64,000 nt of DNA, taken from positions 34,518,971-34,582,970 of the forward strand of contig NC_080572.1 in NCBI RefSeq assembly GCF_030247185.1, in the 5' to 3' direction. The notes beneath the pieces were generated by a model that had not been told where the DNA came from, did not search any database, and saw nothing but the letters and a program-made list of their open reading frames with translations. Shown one piece after another: positions 11,275 through 22,369 of the stretch; within the stretch, counting starts at the first letter, position 1; every line of letters begins with the position of its first letter. This stretch comes from Malaya genurostris (taxonomy: Eukaryota; Arthropoda; Insecta; Diptera; Culicidae). The translations under genes were made by a program, and so were the position numbers.

Positions 11275-12200
11275 CCTTATGATCAAAAAAGAACCGGAAT
11301 TTTCATTTTAAAATTCCCGCGCTTGTCCAATCGGTAAACTTTTATGCTCTCAACGTTGGCAACACTTTTATACACATTCTGTCAAATTTTGACGCATATC
11401 GTACGATTAGTTTTGTTTGGCGTCTATACAAAAAAGTGGAAAAATTTTCGTGTGGCGATTTTTATAATTGATGAAAATTTAGAACAACGGCTCGCCTTCG
11501 AAGCGCCATTCGGTCGATTGTTGTGCGGTTTCGACGTCATATTCATAGATCCACACCTCATCACCAGTTATGATGCATTCGATGAATGTGGGGTCACTAT
11601 CTGCGTTGGAAATCATCTCTTTGGCCACTTCAACATAACGCTGTTTTTGAATGAAATTCAGCTTTTTTGGCACCAACCGAGAAGCGACGCGTTTCAAACC
11701 CAAAACATCAGTTAAAATGTGTTCGGCTGATCCATAAGCGATGCCCAACAACATAGCTATCTCTTTAATCGGTACAGAACGATTTTGCAACACGATTTGC
11801 TTCGCCGAGTCAATGTTTTCTTCAGTAACAGATGTTGTTGGGCGGCCAGGGATCTCATCATGGCCCAAGCTTGTACGACCACCTTTGAAGCGTTTATACC
11901 ACTCGTATGCCTGTGTTTCTCCTAGATACGATTCACCAAAGGCCTTTTCTAACATTTTCAACGTTTCGGAACACTTAAATCCATTTGCAACACAAAATTT
12001 GATGCACGCACGTTGTTCTAAATTTTCATCTATTATAAAAATCGCCACACGAAAATTTTTCAACTTCTTTGTATAGACGTCAAACAAAAACTAATCATAC
12101 GATATGCGTCAAAATGTGTTGCCAACGTTGAGAGAATAAAAGTTTACCGATTGGACAAGCGCGGGAATTTTAAAATGAAAATTCCGGTTTTTTTATAAGG
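11275..12200 (-). mobile_element. mariner-like element (c), 926 bp, with the 5' end duplicated in inverted orientation
   Basis: It is flanked by TA (11273-11274 and 12201-12202). The right arm 12011-12200 and the left arm 11275-11489 are inverted copies of each other, far longer than a normal TIR. They run from the terminus through the 5' UTR into the first transposase codons (DENLEQR appears in both). The arms differ by small indels, for example about 20 bp extra in the left arm near 11370-11390. The true 3' end with the second and third catalytic Asp is missing and replaced by the inverted 5' end. Confidence 0.85.
11490..12051 (-). pseudogene. mariner transposase N-terminal half in element (c)
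   Basis: The - strand frame reads DENLEQRACIKFCVANG, then the second HTH (EWYKRFKGGRTSLG; GRPTTSVTEENIDSA), SVPIKEIAMLLGIAYGSAE, and LVPKKLNFIQKQ. It reaches the first catalytic Asp in TGDEVWIYEYD and stops shortly after STEWRFEGEP at the inverted junction near 11490. It contains no stops, so the half is well preserved. The usual initiator Met before DENLEQ is ATA here; the longer open frame that starts further upstream uses arm sequence. The DNA-binding half could still be made as a TIR-binding protein without nuclease activity; that is inference. Confidence 0.85.
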
Positions 12201-12221
12201 TACGTCATTTTTGACGCAAAA

Positions 12222-12630
12222 CAAAACCTATTTTTAATCCATCTAGTGATGTGATAATGCCTTTCTCTTATTATTCAAACAGTTTCATTGGAACATCATT
12301 TTTTAATTAGGCTCATTTCTGACTTCATTCAGATTGTTTCGGTTTGTTATCAAAGGTGGGGTACAGTGCTTACGTCGCATATTCAGTTTCATTCTCAAAC
12401 TCAAAAGTATTAGCAATAATACATTTAAATGAAATTGATCATAGGCCACTTTTTAAGAAATGTGCGGATGGAAAAATGAAATTTTTCGGCTTAATAACTT
12501 ATACTGTTATTTAACCGGAAGTATCTGCAATTTAACCTAGCAATGACTCCTTAGTAGCTTTTAAACGAGCTTAGGATTGTTAAAATCGGTTAAGCTATCC
12601 CTGAGAAAATTGAGCTGAGAGAAAAAAAAG
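12222..12630 (+). repeat. repeat family A, copy 3, strongly diverged
   Basis: The head is TTAATCCATCTAGTGATGTG then ATAATGCCTTTCTC. It ends with AAAATCGGTTAAGCTATCCC and CTGAGAAAATTGAGC. No tail is found; a tRNA-like SINE begins just after it. Confidence 0.5.
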
Positions 12631-12895
12631 ATGGGTTAGTCGATGCCTTTCACAGAGCCCACCTGAGTTCGATTCCCAACCCAGCACATAGGGTCAGAAA
12701 GTTTTGCTGGCTCCTCTATAATAGAAACAAACAGAAAATGATTTTCGAATCTCGATAACATTTTGTTGCAAATCACATGAAAATTATTTTGTTGTAAAAT
12801 TCTTTGTTCCCGAAATGCTGTCTGATGCAGGTTCAATCAACAGAAAGTTTTTCTGGCTCGAAGAGGCGAATGACCAACCATAAGGTTGAAATAAG
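12631..12895 (+). repeat. tRNA-derived SINE (family S2), copy 1, split by another insert
   Basis: The head GGGTTAGTCGATGCCTTTCA and a B-box-like GAGTTCGATTCCCAACCC are followed by GGGTCAGAAAGTTTTGCTGG. The body resumes at 12838 with AGAAAGTTTTTCTGGCTCGA then AGAGGCGAATGACC, matching 50978-51085 without interruption. The piece between (about 12720-12837) is a different repeat that also occurs at 16100-16206 (GATTTTCGAATCTCGAT; ATTATTTTGTTGTAAAATTC). Confidence 0.6.
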
Positions 12896-13376
12896 ATTTT
12901 TTTTGATTCACAGTAAATAAAAATAGTCAGTATTATTTATAATGAATTTTGAAACGAATGATTTTTGATAAGATAAATTTTGGTTTCACTTAGAGTTTAA
13001 AAATGTCTTCATCGTTATCAGTATCGCTGTCTAATAACCGGAATCAACATTTCAACAAAGTTAGGTTCGTTTTAATGCTACTCTGTGTTCATTGAACAGG
13101 TTTGAACTTCGAATGGCTGTCACTTACGGTTCCGGTAACATAATGGTATAAGTGACAAAAACGTCAAAACTGATTACTGCTCAGTTTTCTCGGATATGGA
13201 TTATCCGATATTAATAATTTTATGCTTGTTAGGTGAGTTTATTTCGTCGGTCGCATCGAAATGCCATGTTTCGTGATGTATTTGAAATTTACTTAGTGAT
13301 ACCGTCGTAATGGAGTAATACCATCTATAAAAGCAGCTAATAATATTAACATACATGCTGCGATGAATAATAATTA

Positions 13377-14298
13377 CGAGGTCTGTTCAAAAAGTTCCCG
13401 GAATTTTTTAATTGCGCGCGTCTGGAGAGTCCGGTGGTCAAAAATTTTTTTTATTGTGTTGGTACATATGTCCCTAATGTATGGTGAATTTTCAGCTGTA
13501 TTCATTGTTTACATTCTGTCTTGTAGCGGCTGGTGTAGACGCGTTTTTTTGAGCTCGGCGATTTTTGTTAGTTTAAACAATGGAAGAATTGAAGAGTCTA
13601 AGAATTTGTATTAAATTTTGCGTGAGAAATGAAATAAAGTGTAACCAAGTGTGCGAAATGTTACAGAGAGCCTACGGTGAGTCTGCTATAAAAAAAACAA
13701 GTGTTTACGAGTGGTATAAGCGTTTCCAAGATGGCCGCGAAGACGTTGAAGACGACGAACGCTCCGGTCGACCCAGCACGTCAATAATCGATGAAAATGT
13801 GGGAAAAGTGGAAAAAATGATTATGGATGATCGCCGAATCACTATTAGAGAAGTTGCTGATGAAGTTGGCATATCAGTTGGCTCATGCCATCATATTTTT
13901 TCAAATGTTTGAGCATGAAACGAGTGGCAGCAAAATTCGTTCCAAAACTGCTGAATTTTGATCAAATTTTTTGGCTAAAAACAAGACTTTAACCATGCCC
14001 CAACCTCCTTATTCACCAGATATCGCTCCGTGTGATTTTTTTTCTGTTCCCAAAGTTGAAGAGACCCATGAAAGGACAGCGTTTTTCATCGACTGAAGAG
14101 ATAAAGGCAGAATCGCTGAGAGTGCTACAGAGCATTACAAAAAGTGACTATCAGGGGTGTTTCGAAGACTGGAAAAAACGCTGTCATAAGTGTATTATAT
14201 CTAGGGGGGACTTTGAAGGGGACCATATAGATGTAGACGAATAAATAAATATTTTTTTAGAAAAATGAGAATTCCGGGTACTTTTTGAACAGACCTCG
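13377..14298 (+). mobile_element. mariner-like element (d), 922 bp, internally deleted
   Basis: About 29-bp inverted ends (13377-13405 and 14270-14298; outer CGAGGTCTGTTCAAAAAGT, one mismatch) are flanked by TA (13375-13376 and 14299-14300). The transposase remnant inside has lost its centre. The lineage differs from elements (a) and (b). Confidence 0.9.
13580..14244 (+). pseudogene. mariner transposase remnant in element (d)
   Basis: The first frame (13580-13912) begins MEELKSLRICIKFCVRN and carries the second HTH (EWYKRFQDGREDVEDDERS; ITIREVADEVGISVGSCHHI), then stops at TGA 13910. After a frameshift, KFVPKLLNFDQ leads at about 13965-13990 directly into PQPPYSPDIAPCDFF, so the region with the first two catalytic Asp is deleted. 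The third Asp (APCD) and the C-terminus (ISRGDFEGDHIDVDE, ending at 14244) remain in a third frame. The DNA-binding half resembles element (c) more than (a) or (b). Confidence 0.88.
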
Positions 14299-14369
14299 TA
14301 TAATGATAAGAAAAACATGTCCAATCACAAAGTGCTTGAAGCTTGCATATCATACACAGAAGTAACAGA

Positions 14370-14600
14370 AGTGCAGGATTTTGCTACGCCAATTCAAACC
14401 CACCATTCGAACGCTGCGCCAAATGCTGCACTCTTGTTACTTCTATAATAATCGAATTCATGTCAAATAGCATTTTATTAACCTAATTAGTGCTTGAACA
14501 TACCATGAAATCGGTATTTTTCCCAACTCTGGAGATAAGTACTGCTGAAAGAGCATTCCGGAAAGTTACAAATTGACAATTTTCCCCAATTTGAGCATCC
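14370..14600 (+). repeat. dispersed repeat shared with 61860-62100
   Basis: GCCAATTCAAACCCACCATT, ACTTCTATAATAATCGAATTC, CATGTCAAATAGCATTTTATT and TGCTTGAACATACC align in order with a stretch inside the MITE at 61343-62493. This suggests that the element here is a second, decayed copy of that MITE. Confidence 0.5.
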
Positions 14601-14864
14601 TCAAGCATATGAACTGACGAAAAACATTGATGTACATGCACCTTTAATATTCCTCATCACCCGTCACTAAACTTCCCAAAGATACAAAATTGGCAATTTT
14701 TCTATGATTTGTAAAGTCTCATTGATAAGCGTCATCCATAGTTAAAAATTCCTGTAGGACCCCTCATCGGGATCAACGATTTTAGAAGTAAATCAATTGG
14801 CACTCATGTCTGATCTTGCTCATATGTGATTTTCTTCCACAATGCTCAAAGCTGATCGAAAATC

Positions 14865-15072
14865 AAAGTCCTGGCATTATATTCCTTTTGTGGAATTTAG
14901 CCTTTTTGTTTCAACAGACTTCGCAGCCGATTCAAAGCGTACAGATTCCATTGCATGGCTAGTGCTACGATCCTACTGGCACTAAGAATTCTACCAGGTT
15001 GAGGCTCGAACATACGACAACTGGCTTGTGAGACCAGTGTCCTATGCAGTGACCCTCTAACCCGGGCTATCG
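14865..15072 (-). repeat. tRNA-derived SINE (family S1), copy 2
   Basis: On the - strand, the B-box-like GTTCGAGCCTCAACC, AGAATTCTTAGTGCCAGTAG, GCCATGCAATGGAATC and 3' end GGAATATAATGCCAGGAC match the other S1 copies in order. Confidence 0.65.
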
Positions 15073-16099
15073 TCAGGTAATTTGATCTTACAGCAATCAG
15101 TGAAATAGTAGCTCAAAATCACTACCGATTATGTGTGACGGAAGATTGTGTTGATTTTTACATGGAAACTTTCTACGATTTTTGAATACGGGATATTGAT
15201 GACGAACCTTTCATTTTAATCTAATTGTATCGAAATCAGATATTTTTATTTTGATCTTATTCGATAATATATGTCCATAAATATGTTTTTCGGAATCATA
15301 ATCCATTAAAGTTAATTATTGTTATTATTATTATTACATTGTTATTTTAATTCACCCCGGATTTAATCAATAATGTTCATTCACCGGGTGATTAAAGTGT
15401 AAAAAATTACTCCAACTATCGATATTATCAGGTTCAAAAAGTAGTTTAATATAACTAAAATTACTAACGTAATTACTCTCTCTTTATTTTAGATCATAAA
15501 TTGAATGGGTTTTTTATGTATGACCACGCAAACAATTTTAAATAAATTTTAAGATTGTATTGAGCAAGTTCGCATCAAAATTTTCAAGAAATAGATAAAA
15601 GAGAACTTTCGAATGATTGAATAGTTACAGATACTTTTTCCCGCTTCTGAAAACTTAATTATTAGCAATATTGTGCCGTACGCCAAGAAAAGTAATTAAA
15701 AAAATCTCAGAAAACACAACTGCCAAAAAAATGCAGGGTTTAATATTCTTACAAAATTGCATAAATGTTATTACACTGGACCACTCGAACCTCGATCTTG
15801 GCTGAGCTGAGAACGTACGAAGCGCTGTACATTCATTTCTGCCGCGGTACAAAAATGCGCGAACGAGTTTTTGTGAGAGCAACTCTTCGCATGCGCATGG
15901 TTGTTTTCAAAGAATGACAACAAATTTGTCTCAGCGCAATAAAAAGAGCGCGTATGCATAAGGTCTGCTGCTACTCTGTGTAATATACAGTTCCCACATT
16001 TTTTAATTCACGGTGTTCGGTTTTTTGATTCACAATCGAAAATCTTGATTCAGATTTTCGTGCGCAAAATGGGCTTATTTCCACCTCTGGTTTAAACCT
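15073..16099. other. unassigned intron 1 DNA
   Basis: No gene recognised. A short TTATTATTATTATTA tract lies near 15320. The GC-richer patch 15775-15970 has overlapping open frames on one strand with no motif I can name. Confidence 0.35.
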
Positions 16100-16825
16100 C
16101 TATATTCGACGCAAAAAATTGATTTTCGAATCTCGATTCTCGGGGAAATAACATTTTGTTGACGATCACAGGAAAATTATTTTGTTGTAAAATTCTTTGT
16201 TCCTCGCGTAGCTGAACTTGAATGGACGAAGCTCAGTCGCGTGATTCCGTGCGATCTGTCAAGCTTCGCATCGCTTCGCTTCGCGTCGCTTGTCGCTTTC
16301 TCTCTGGCTTCACCCTTAGAGCATCGACCCGTTTTGTAATGTTTCGTGAGATGCATGCTGTCCGGTCATGTGAGACTGAAGTATTAGCAATAATTTTGCT
16401 AATATTTCCAGATTTCCAGATAACTAACAAACATATACTAATACCGCATTATGATAGCAAGCAATCGCTAATTGACTATTCAAAAGCTACTCAGATTGAA
16501 TTAGAGCCGACTTTGGCATTATATATGTCTATTCATAGACAATACTTATTCATGGCTAGTGTGAATTCAGAAAGCTGAACTCTGATAGAATTATAATAGA
16601 TAGGCTTTCAGATTGCAGATATAGAGCTATGAACATTTTCGGTGCTCTTAAACGGCTATTTTACTGCCATTCATAGTATTTACTGGTTACCTGGGTTCGT
16701 TTGCTTTCAGAGCTTCGCTATTGCTTTGAATGACCAATCAGTGTGATGCTTTCCAGGTAATAACCTTCCTCCTTCAAGACCATCGTCTCTGTTAAGGAGA
16801 GCCAGTATGACAACACAGCGTCCTC
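16100..16825 (+). repeat. decayed dispersed repeats shared with 12720-12837 and 55465-55690
   Basis: 16118-16206 matches the insert in the SINE at 12738-12812. Further on, GTGAGACTGAAGTATTAGCA, CTTCGCTATTGCTTTGAA and GACCATCGTCTCTGTTAAGG recur in inverted order at 55465-55690. A CGCTTCGCTTCGCGTCGCTT run near 16270 is a short local array. No coding function seen. Confidence 0.45.
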
Positions 16826-18739
16826 AATTTTTCACAGACAAAATAAGACATTGCTCACTATGGATCGAAATCAAGTATAAAAATACGCATCGATATGCGT
16901 AGAAATATTTCCATTCCGTAGTTAAAAAATATTAATGATTAAAACAAAAGCTGTAAGTGTTCAAACCAATGGGGCAAAGCGGGGATTTCTTGATATCTCT
17001 TTTGGGGATTTCTTGATATCTCTTTGGTGTCAGCTACAAAAAAAATGGAATTTCGTTTTATAATATCCTCGATCTTTACCATGCGTTTTCGTTAACTCAC
17101 TTGTAAGCGGATAAATGACAACTTTGATTAAATTAAAAGAAGCGGACTATTTCTAACAATAAACCTTCTGAAGACATGAAAGCTCCAAAACCAAACGCTA
17201 ATGCACAAATAAAAAAACGCGTGTTTTGACATAATTGGAACCACTGTGCATTATGTTGTCGAATTCGTTGTGATTATACAAATTCAAAAACTATGCACCA
17301 ACTTTAAACAATTTTACATGATATTTATTTTTTTGTGTTAAATATTCGGAATAAGCTGTACAACCAATACAAAGAATTTGATTTAGGTAACCATTCTAGT
17401 AAAAGTATGCGTTGCAAATTAGTCAAGGGTAAGTAACCGCAATAAAATATGTTGCTTCGGTTCTGGGACCGAAATCCCGAAAAATTAAATTTATATATCC
17501 CTCCATGTAGCATAACGGTGTAGAGCACCGGAGGATATTTCCTAAATTATTAGCTAGTACAAGGAACTTGTGTTTTCTTCCTGGAGCAACATGCCAGACG
17601 CCACACAAGTGCCTCTCTATTTTGCTGTCACTCTTTGCTACTTTATCCGAAAATTGTTCTAATGGACGCGGACCAACAAGGATACAAGCCTAAGGGGATT
17701 TCTGCCGATCTGGGACAAAGGCCGAGTTTTGTTTCAATGCTTAGCCTTGAAGTTGATTTAGGTTGGAGGAATCGATTAGGGGATTTATTTGTTGGCTGTT
17801 CGCTTGAAGTTTGAACCGAGCGAACTGAATAATGAAGTGAGCCAAAATCTGAAAAGTTAAGAATGACTTTTTGCACTTCTGGGAATTATTTTGCGAGGTG
17901 TTCCGGTCGATAAGCTACTGAGAACACAGTGAGCAGCTTTTGCGAAACTGTTCCATTAGATTTAACCTTCTGTCTCGGAATGGGCCCTCATGCCACCCGA
18001 CAGTTGTTCCTGAACGATGTTTCTACTTGCCCATTAGCTCAAAAACTTTTATATGTAATACATCGATTGAAGCAACAATCTTACTGTACAAGTTGCCTCC
18101 TGCTGACTTATACACATTGTGATTGGTATCTGACATTTAACGAACGCAGCCTGCTATAGACGAATAACCGGAGCCGACATTTCGGAATTCTGCACCGTGT
18201 CTGCTTTTTCACCTACCGAAGGTCATCATAACCCATCAGAAGCCTGACGGCGTCACGCTCGGCGTAGGATCGACTGCCCATCAGGCCTCAGTCACGTTAT
18301 TTTATTTCATATCATCCTGCAGTGTTTCGATTCCCAAAGGTAACACGCTGTTGTTTATCGTTTCAATTCTGGAGCTTTTCTCTGGTTTTTTGTCCTGGTC
18401 AGATTTCTTACGTTCTTGGCTCTATGAACCCTCCAACATACAATCACAAATAATGTAAAAGCTTTTATCATGATAATGAAGTACCGTATTTATGTTCATA
18501 GCGAATCTCATTTCTACCGACCACGATTGTTCTTTCCTTTTTTTTTGTCTGTTGTCGACTTGTCACAAATGAGTTTGTATCCTGGAATCGTACAGACAGA
18601 TCGAAAGCCGGGAACTTTCACATTGCTTTGCTCCTTGGTACGGATTCATCAGGTTCAGTGTCCCGTGCGAGTCGTTCGAAAGGTGCTTTACTTCCTTCTG
18701 ACCCACTTTCGGTTACCTCCCTAGCACGACAATCTTTTT
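16826..18739. other. unassigned intron 1 DNA
   Basis: No exon, gene or known repeat is recognised. A 19-base local duplication (GGGGATTTCTTGATATCTCTT) sits near 16981-17023. Open frames are short and overlap on opposite strands. Confidence 0.4.
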
Positions 18740-18899
18740 CGAGATCTGATAAATTTGACTCCATTTTCAATTGAAATTGATAAATTGCCACTGTTTATTG
18801 AAAAGCTAGCTCGTCTCATGGGAACTTGCCGCCTGCTCCGCCAACAGTTCATTCAAGCATACAATCGATGGAAGTTTTTGTTGCCATTCATTTCCAGCT

Positions 18900-19260
18900 G
18901 GATTGCAAGAAATGTGACTCCTCAAAATGCCAGCCATTCAGCCAACCAAAACAAATCGAGCTGTGACTGGCTGGTGGTTGGCTTGGGAAATGGCAGGCTG
19001 GGTCGCTGCCGTCTATATAAGTATATGCAAGCGAGACAGCAGCCAGGAGCGAGCCGAGAGTTTCTCGTTCACGAACTCGTCCATCAAGCGCACGGCTGTT
19101 CGTGCTGCGGAACAGTCCGTTTGGCAAGGCCAAGTGGCGTCGTTTGCGAAATTGATTTCCATTTTTTTCGCTTTCGTGACATTTTGATTTTGAGCAAGTT
19201 GGCGAATTGGCCCACTCGGCGGGATCAGTTTTTGCTTCTTTCTCTCTCATTCTAATAAAT
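18900..19260 (+). promoter_or_regulatory. promoter-like island inside intron 1
   Basis: A GC-richer island contains a TATA-like TCTATATAAGTATATG at 19012-19027. A purine-rich stretch follows (GCGAGACAGCAGCCAGGAG), then TTTCTCGTTCACG, with AATAAATAAA near 19253. This order (TATA, possible initiator about 30 bp on, A-rich end) looks like a small transcription unit or a mobile-element promoter. No conserved protein is recognised in the frames across it. It could be an alternative start of the Ig gene, a decayed retroelement promoter or chance. Confidence 0.3.
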
Positions 19261-19519
19261 AAATTGGTGTTAATTTTTCGCTCGGTGGAGCATTGACAAT
19301 CTATTACTCACAGTTGAGCGAGTTTTTTGTAAGTTTATTTGGATGCAATTATACAATGTATTTTTAGTAATTTCAACAATGCTTTAATGGTAGAAATCAA
19401 GGAACTTTTGTTGAAATTTTTCATCAGAAAAAAAACATCTGTATCATAACCTGATACCAAACTGAGCTGAGGATACAAATACTGCGGTCGAAACAATCGA
19501 AAGAACATTTCAACTACAA

Positions 19520-19783
19520 CATTATTTCGAGAAATGGACCGGTGAATTGACCTCCGCGTTCGTGTGATTTGACGCCACTCGATTTTTTTTTGGAGATACG
19601 TAAAAACATTGGTTTATGTGGATAAACTAGCAACGATACTTTGGAAAAAAATATTCAACGTATCATTACTGAAATACGCACTCAAAAGCTTGACAAAGTG
19701 GTCGAAAATTGGGCCTCCAGAATACCCTTTGTGAAAAATAATCGTAGCGGCCATATTGCCGAAATCATATTTAAATGCTAAAT
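19520..19783 (+). pseudogene. relic of a DD41D-type mariner transposase C-terminus
   Basis: Fragments in shifting frames align with the C-terminus of the element at 32897: a remnant of RNGPV..W, then PRSCDLTPLDFF-like DNA (TGTGATTTGACGCCACTCGA), and a tail equivalent to NWTFRMDHLRRSRGQHLNEI, ending at the TAA near 19783. Several stops and indels are present and no ends are recognised. It is far older than the copy at 32897. Confidence 0.65.
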
Positions 19784-19973
19784 GCCAAGAAATTATTGGT
19801 GGATAAAAAAAAATTGGCTATTTCATAATTTGACATGTGTTCAATTTAAATTTCAAATCAGCCTTTATTAACATGGAAAAATAATAACTGTGAAGTTAAT
19901 GATATGACTTATCTTTACATGCTTTACTTTACTTTAAGTGAATTACGACGCTCTTTTTATGTGCATAATGACG

Positions 19974-20808
19974 TAAATTTACACGATTTTTTCTAAGTGT
20001 GGAAAAAGAAGCTCTTTCCAGGGCTAAAACAGATTTTTTAAGAGCTGATGTAGTATTTCCGTAATTACCAGCATCAATATATTTCTTGCCGTAATATCTG
20101 AAGAGTGCGATCGTTCTATTCCCCAATAAAGCAAACATAAGAAATCAAGAGTAACGAAGAGAATTTTTTAAGAAAATCTAAGACCTCAACGTAAGAAACA
20201 TACAAAGTACTAACCTGCATTCAGAAGTATCATTTAATACACAGTTCGAAAAAATCTTGTGATTTTACATCTTATAAGATGCACATAAATGGAGCGTCGT
20301 ATTTTACAACAATTTATATTCAAGAATATGTAAAATTGTGTGCTATGAAAGTTACATGGCTTGAATTCGAATGAAATGAAAACAAAACAAAAACGATAAC
20401 AACAGCGCGACTTGAACCGAAAAACACTAGATCACAAACATATCGAAAACTCTAATGAACCACAGAAGCACATATATGTTCGTTGAATAATTAATACATA
20501 TAAATCCTTACAGCGGCACTTGGTAACCAAGTGCAAATTACGCTCGGAACGTATAAAATTCTGTGCGAGTGGAATATTGCGTCGTTTGAAAAATTAAATA
20601 GTAAAGAATTGTATCGTTTGTAGAATTGTGTCACCAGTGAAATTCATAATTTTTTTCTGTGTAAGCATATCATCAGCGTATTGTTAGTTTATGATGTATG
20701 TCTATGCGGGTTTAGCCTAGGTTAGCGGTTTAATGCATACGACGCTAGTCTTACAAGCCAGTTGTCATACGTTCGAGTCCCGACCTGGAAGAATTCTCAG
20801 TGTCAGTA
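19974..20808. repeat. 835-bp direct repeat, left copy
   Basis: This is nearly identical to 23398-24230; I see one 2-bp indel (CACATATATG versus CACATATG near 20470) and two substitutions. It contains a tRNA-like MITE on the - strand (about 20240-20664) and the first half of an S1 SINE (from 20706). It ends inside the SINE at CAGTGTCAGTA. The right copy continues straight into the rest of the SINE, so the pair behaves like the duplicated target of the insertion between them. Confidence 0.9.
20240..20664 (-). repeat. tRNA-like MITE, copy in the left direct repeat
   Basis: In inverse orientation this matches 1346-1834 and 30949-31392: the end block GATTTTACATC..GATGCACATAAATGGAGCGTC and the opposite end AATTCATAATTTTTTTCTGTG. 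The inner part is more diverged than between the other copies. It is duplicated at 23664-24087 by the large direct repeat. Confidence 0.6.
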
Positions 20809-20979
20809 TCAGGAATCAGGAATCAGAACAAATTGGCTCAAATGGCACGTTCCCCTTGATATTTGGAGATTTGTGCCTTGCCATAAATTTGTGTTTAGCA
20901 TCATTTTCCCGATATATAAGAGGGAAGGATTGAAAGGAAATGGTAAGGGTTGGACTAGGAGGATGGGAAAAATTGACGA

Positions 20980-21300
20980 CACAAAAACACATAAAAGCAG
21001 AAGTAAATTCTGCACCCCTAAGGGATGCTGAACAATCTGCTGAGGATCACATTTAGTGGAAGCAGAAGGAAATTCTGAACCTCTACGAGGTCCCGAACAG
21101 TCTGCTGTTAATAAAACCTCCAACCCCCGAGAGGATTTAGAGATCTTACAAAAGCGACACCATTCTGCACTCCCGGAAGAATGCAGAACGACTCGCAGTA
21201 TGTACGAGCAGAAGTAAATTCGGCACCCCCCAAAGGATGCCAAACAATCTGCTAAACCCTATTTAAGGTGAATACAGAAGGGATTCATTCACTCCAGGAA
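20980..21300 (-). repeat. repeated motif in the LOA-like 3' UTR
   Basis: AGCAGAAGTAAATTCTGCAC and AATCTGCTGAGGATC-type blocks recur four times with spacing of about 70-120 bp (near 20998, 21060, 21150 and 21208). Each pairs a GCAGAAGTAAATTC start with an ACAATCTGCT end. The arms CAGAA..TTCTG are self-complementary, so each unit may fold into a hairpin in the RNA. Confidence 0.55.
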
Positions 21301-21319
21301 GAACGATGAACCCTTCTGA

Positions 21320-22189
21320 CTATAGCTCCTTACCACATTGGGTGAGAAACGAGAGAATATCCTTCAATTTTAGCTCCGCATACACAGACTCAACCATGTA
21401 TGGAGAACCAAAAACCCGGATACGTAGCTGCGTCAATGCGGGACAGTTACATATCAGATGATATGAAGTACCATAATCGCATTTACACAAATTACACGAA
21501 TTATACTCAGCACGTTGAATAGTAGCCATGTGATAATTGAGTTTGCAATGTCCAGTCAGAGCTCTGACCAGAATATTTCAATGATACTTGGAGAAATGCA
21601 GTAGACACTTTGACATTTTCAGATTTAAATCTGGTAAAAATGCTTTTGTCTGAGCGCAAGTTTGCAAGCTGCGCCAGTAGCTGGCATGTTTGGATGCAAC
21701 CCAAGAACGTATCTTGTGCTTTATCCAACTAGTTGAAAGTGGTAAAGCTGGTTCAGGACCAACGAAATCATTCGTTGCACCAGCTCTAGCCAACTCATCA
21801 GCCCATTCATTTCCAGTAATACCAGAATGGCCGGGTACCCATAAGAAGTAAACAGCATTTGAAATGCTGAGGTCTTCAAATTGAGTTCGACATGCGATCA
21901 CTAGATTCGACCGTGAGTCATTCGAACTGAGTGTTTTTAAGGCTGCCTGACTGTCGGAACAAAAATAAATACGTTTACCACAGATCCTCTGCTGAAGTGC
22001 CGATTGTACTCCACACAGAATTGCGTAGATTTCTGCTTGGAACACAGTACAGTATCTACCAAGTGAATGAGACTGCTCCAGCCTCATTTCACGACAGTAG
22101 ACACCAGCACCAGCACGACCATTCAACAGAGAACCGTCCGTAAAACAAACTATGTGTTCATCAAGTTGTCGTTCCAGACAACCAGACAA
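21320..22189 (-). pseudogene. LOA-like RNase H and C-terminal knuckle
   Basis: 22189-21578 encodes an RNase H with the catalytic acidic set in CFTDGSLLNG, AEIYAIL and YFCSDSQAALK, and WVPGHSGITGNEWADELA carrying the last His/Asp. A frameshift near 21560 leads to 21529-21320 with a C-terminal knuckle (CNLCKCDYGTSYHLICNC). The stop of the last part is at about 21320. This domain sits downstream of the RT, as in LOA and I elements. Confidence 0.88.
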
Positions 22190-22369
22190 CCATTCCTAAC
22201 GAAGAGGATAGCTCACATTGAATGTTTTAAAAGGAAAACTGCATGTGAGAGTTAGGTCACTAGGAGCGAGTAAATACTCATCCCACGTAACCATTTGAGA
22301 CCACAAGCGAGTGTGGCTGGTAGCATAATCTAATGGGTTACTGTTCCAAAGCCCTGTAACCCTAAGACG

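Noticed and set aside
19090..19160. Possible histone H2A fragment (GGCAAGGCCAAG)
   Set aside because: Only about five codons match and no histone-fold sequence follows in any frame.
18755..19255. 166-codon open frame over the promoter-like island
   Set aside because: Overlapping frames exist on both strands here, no motif is recognisable and the composition follows the island. No support for a protein.
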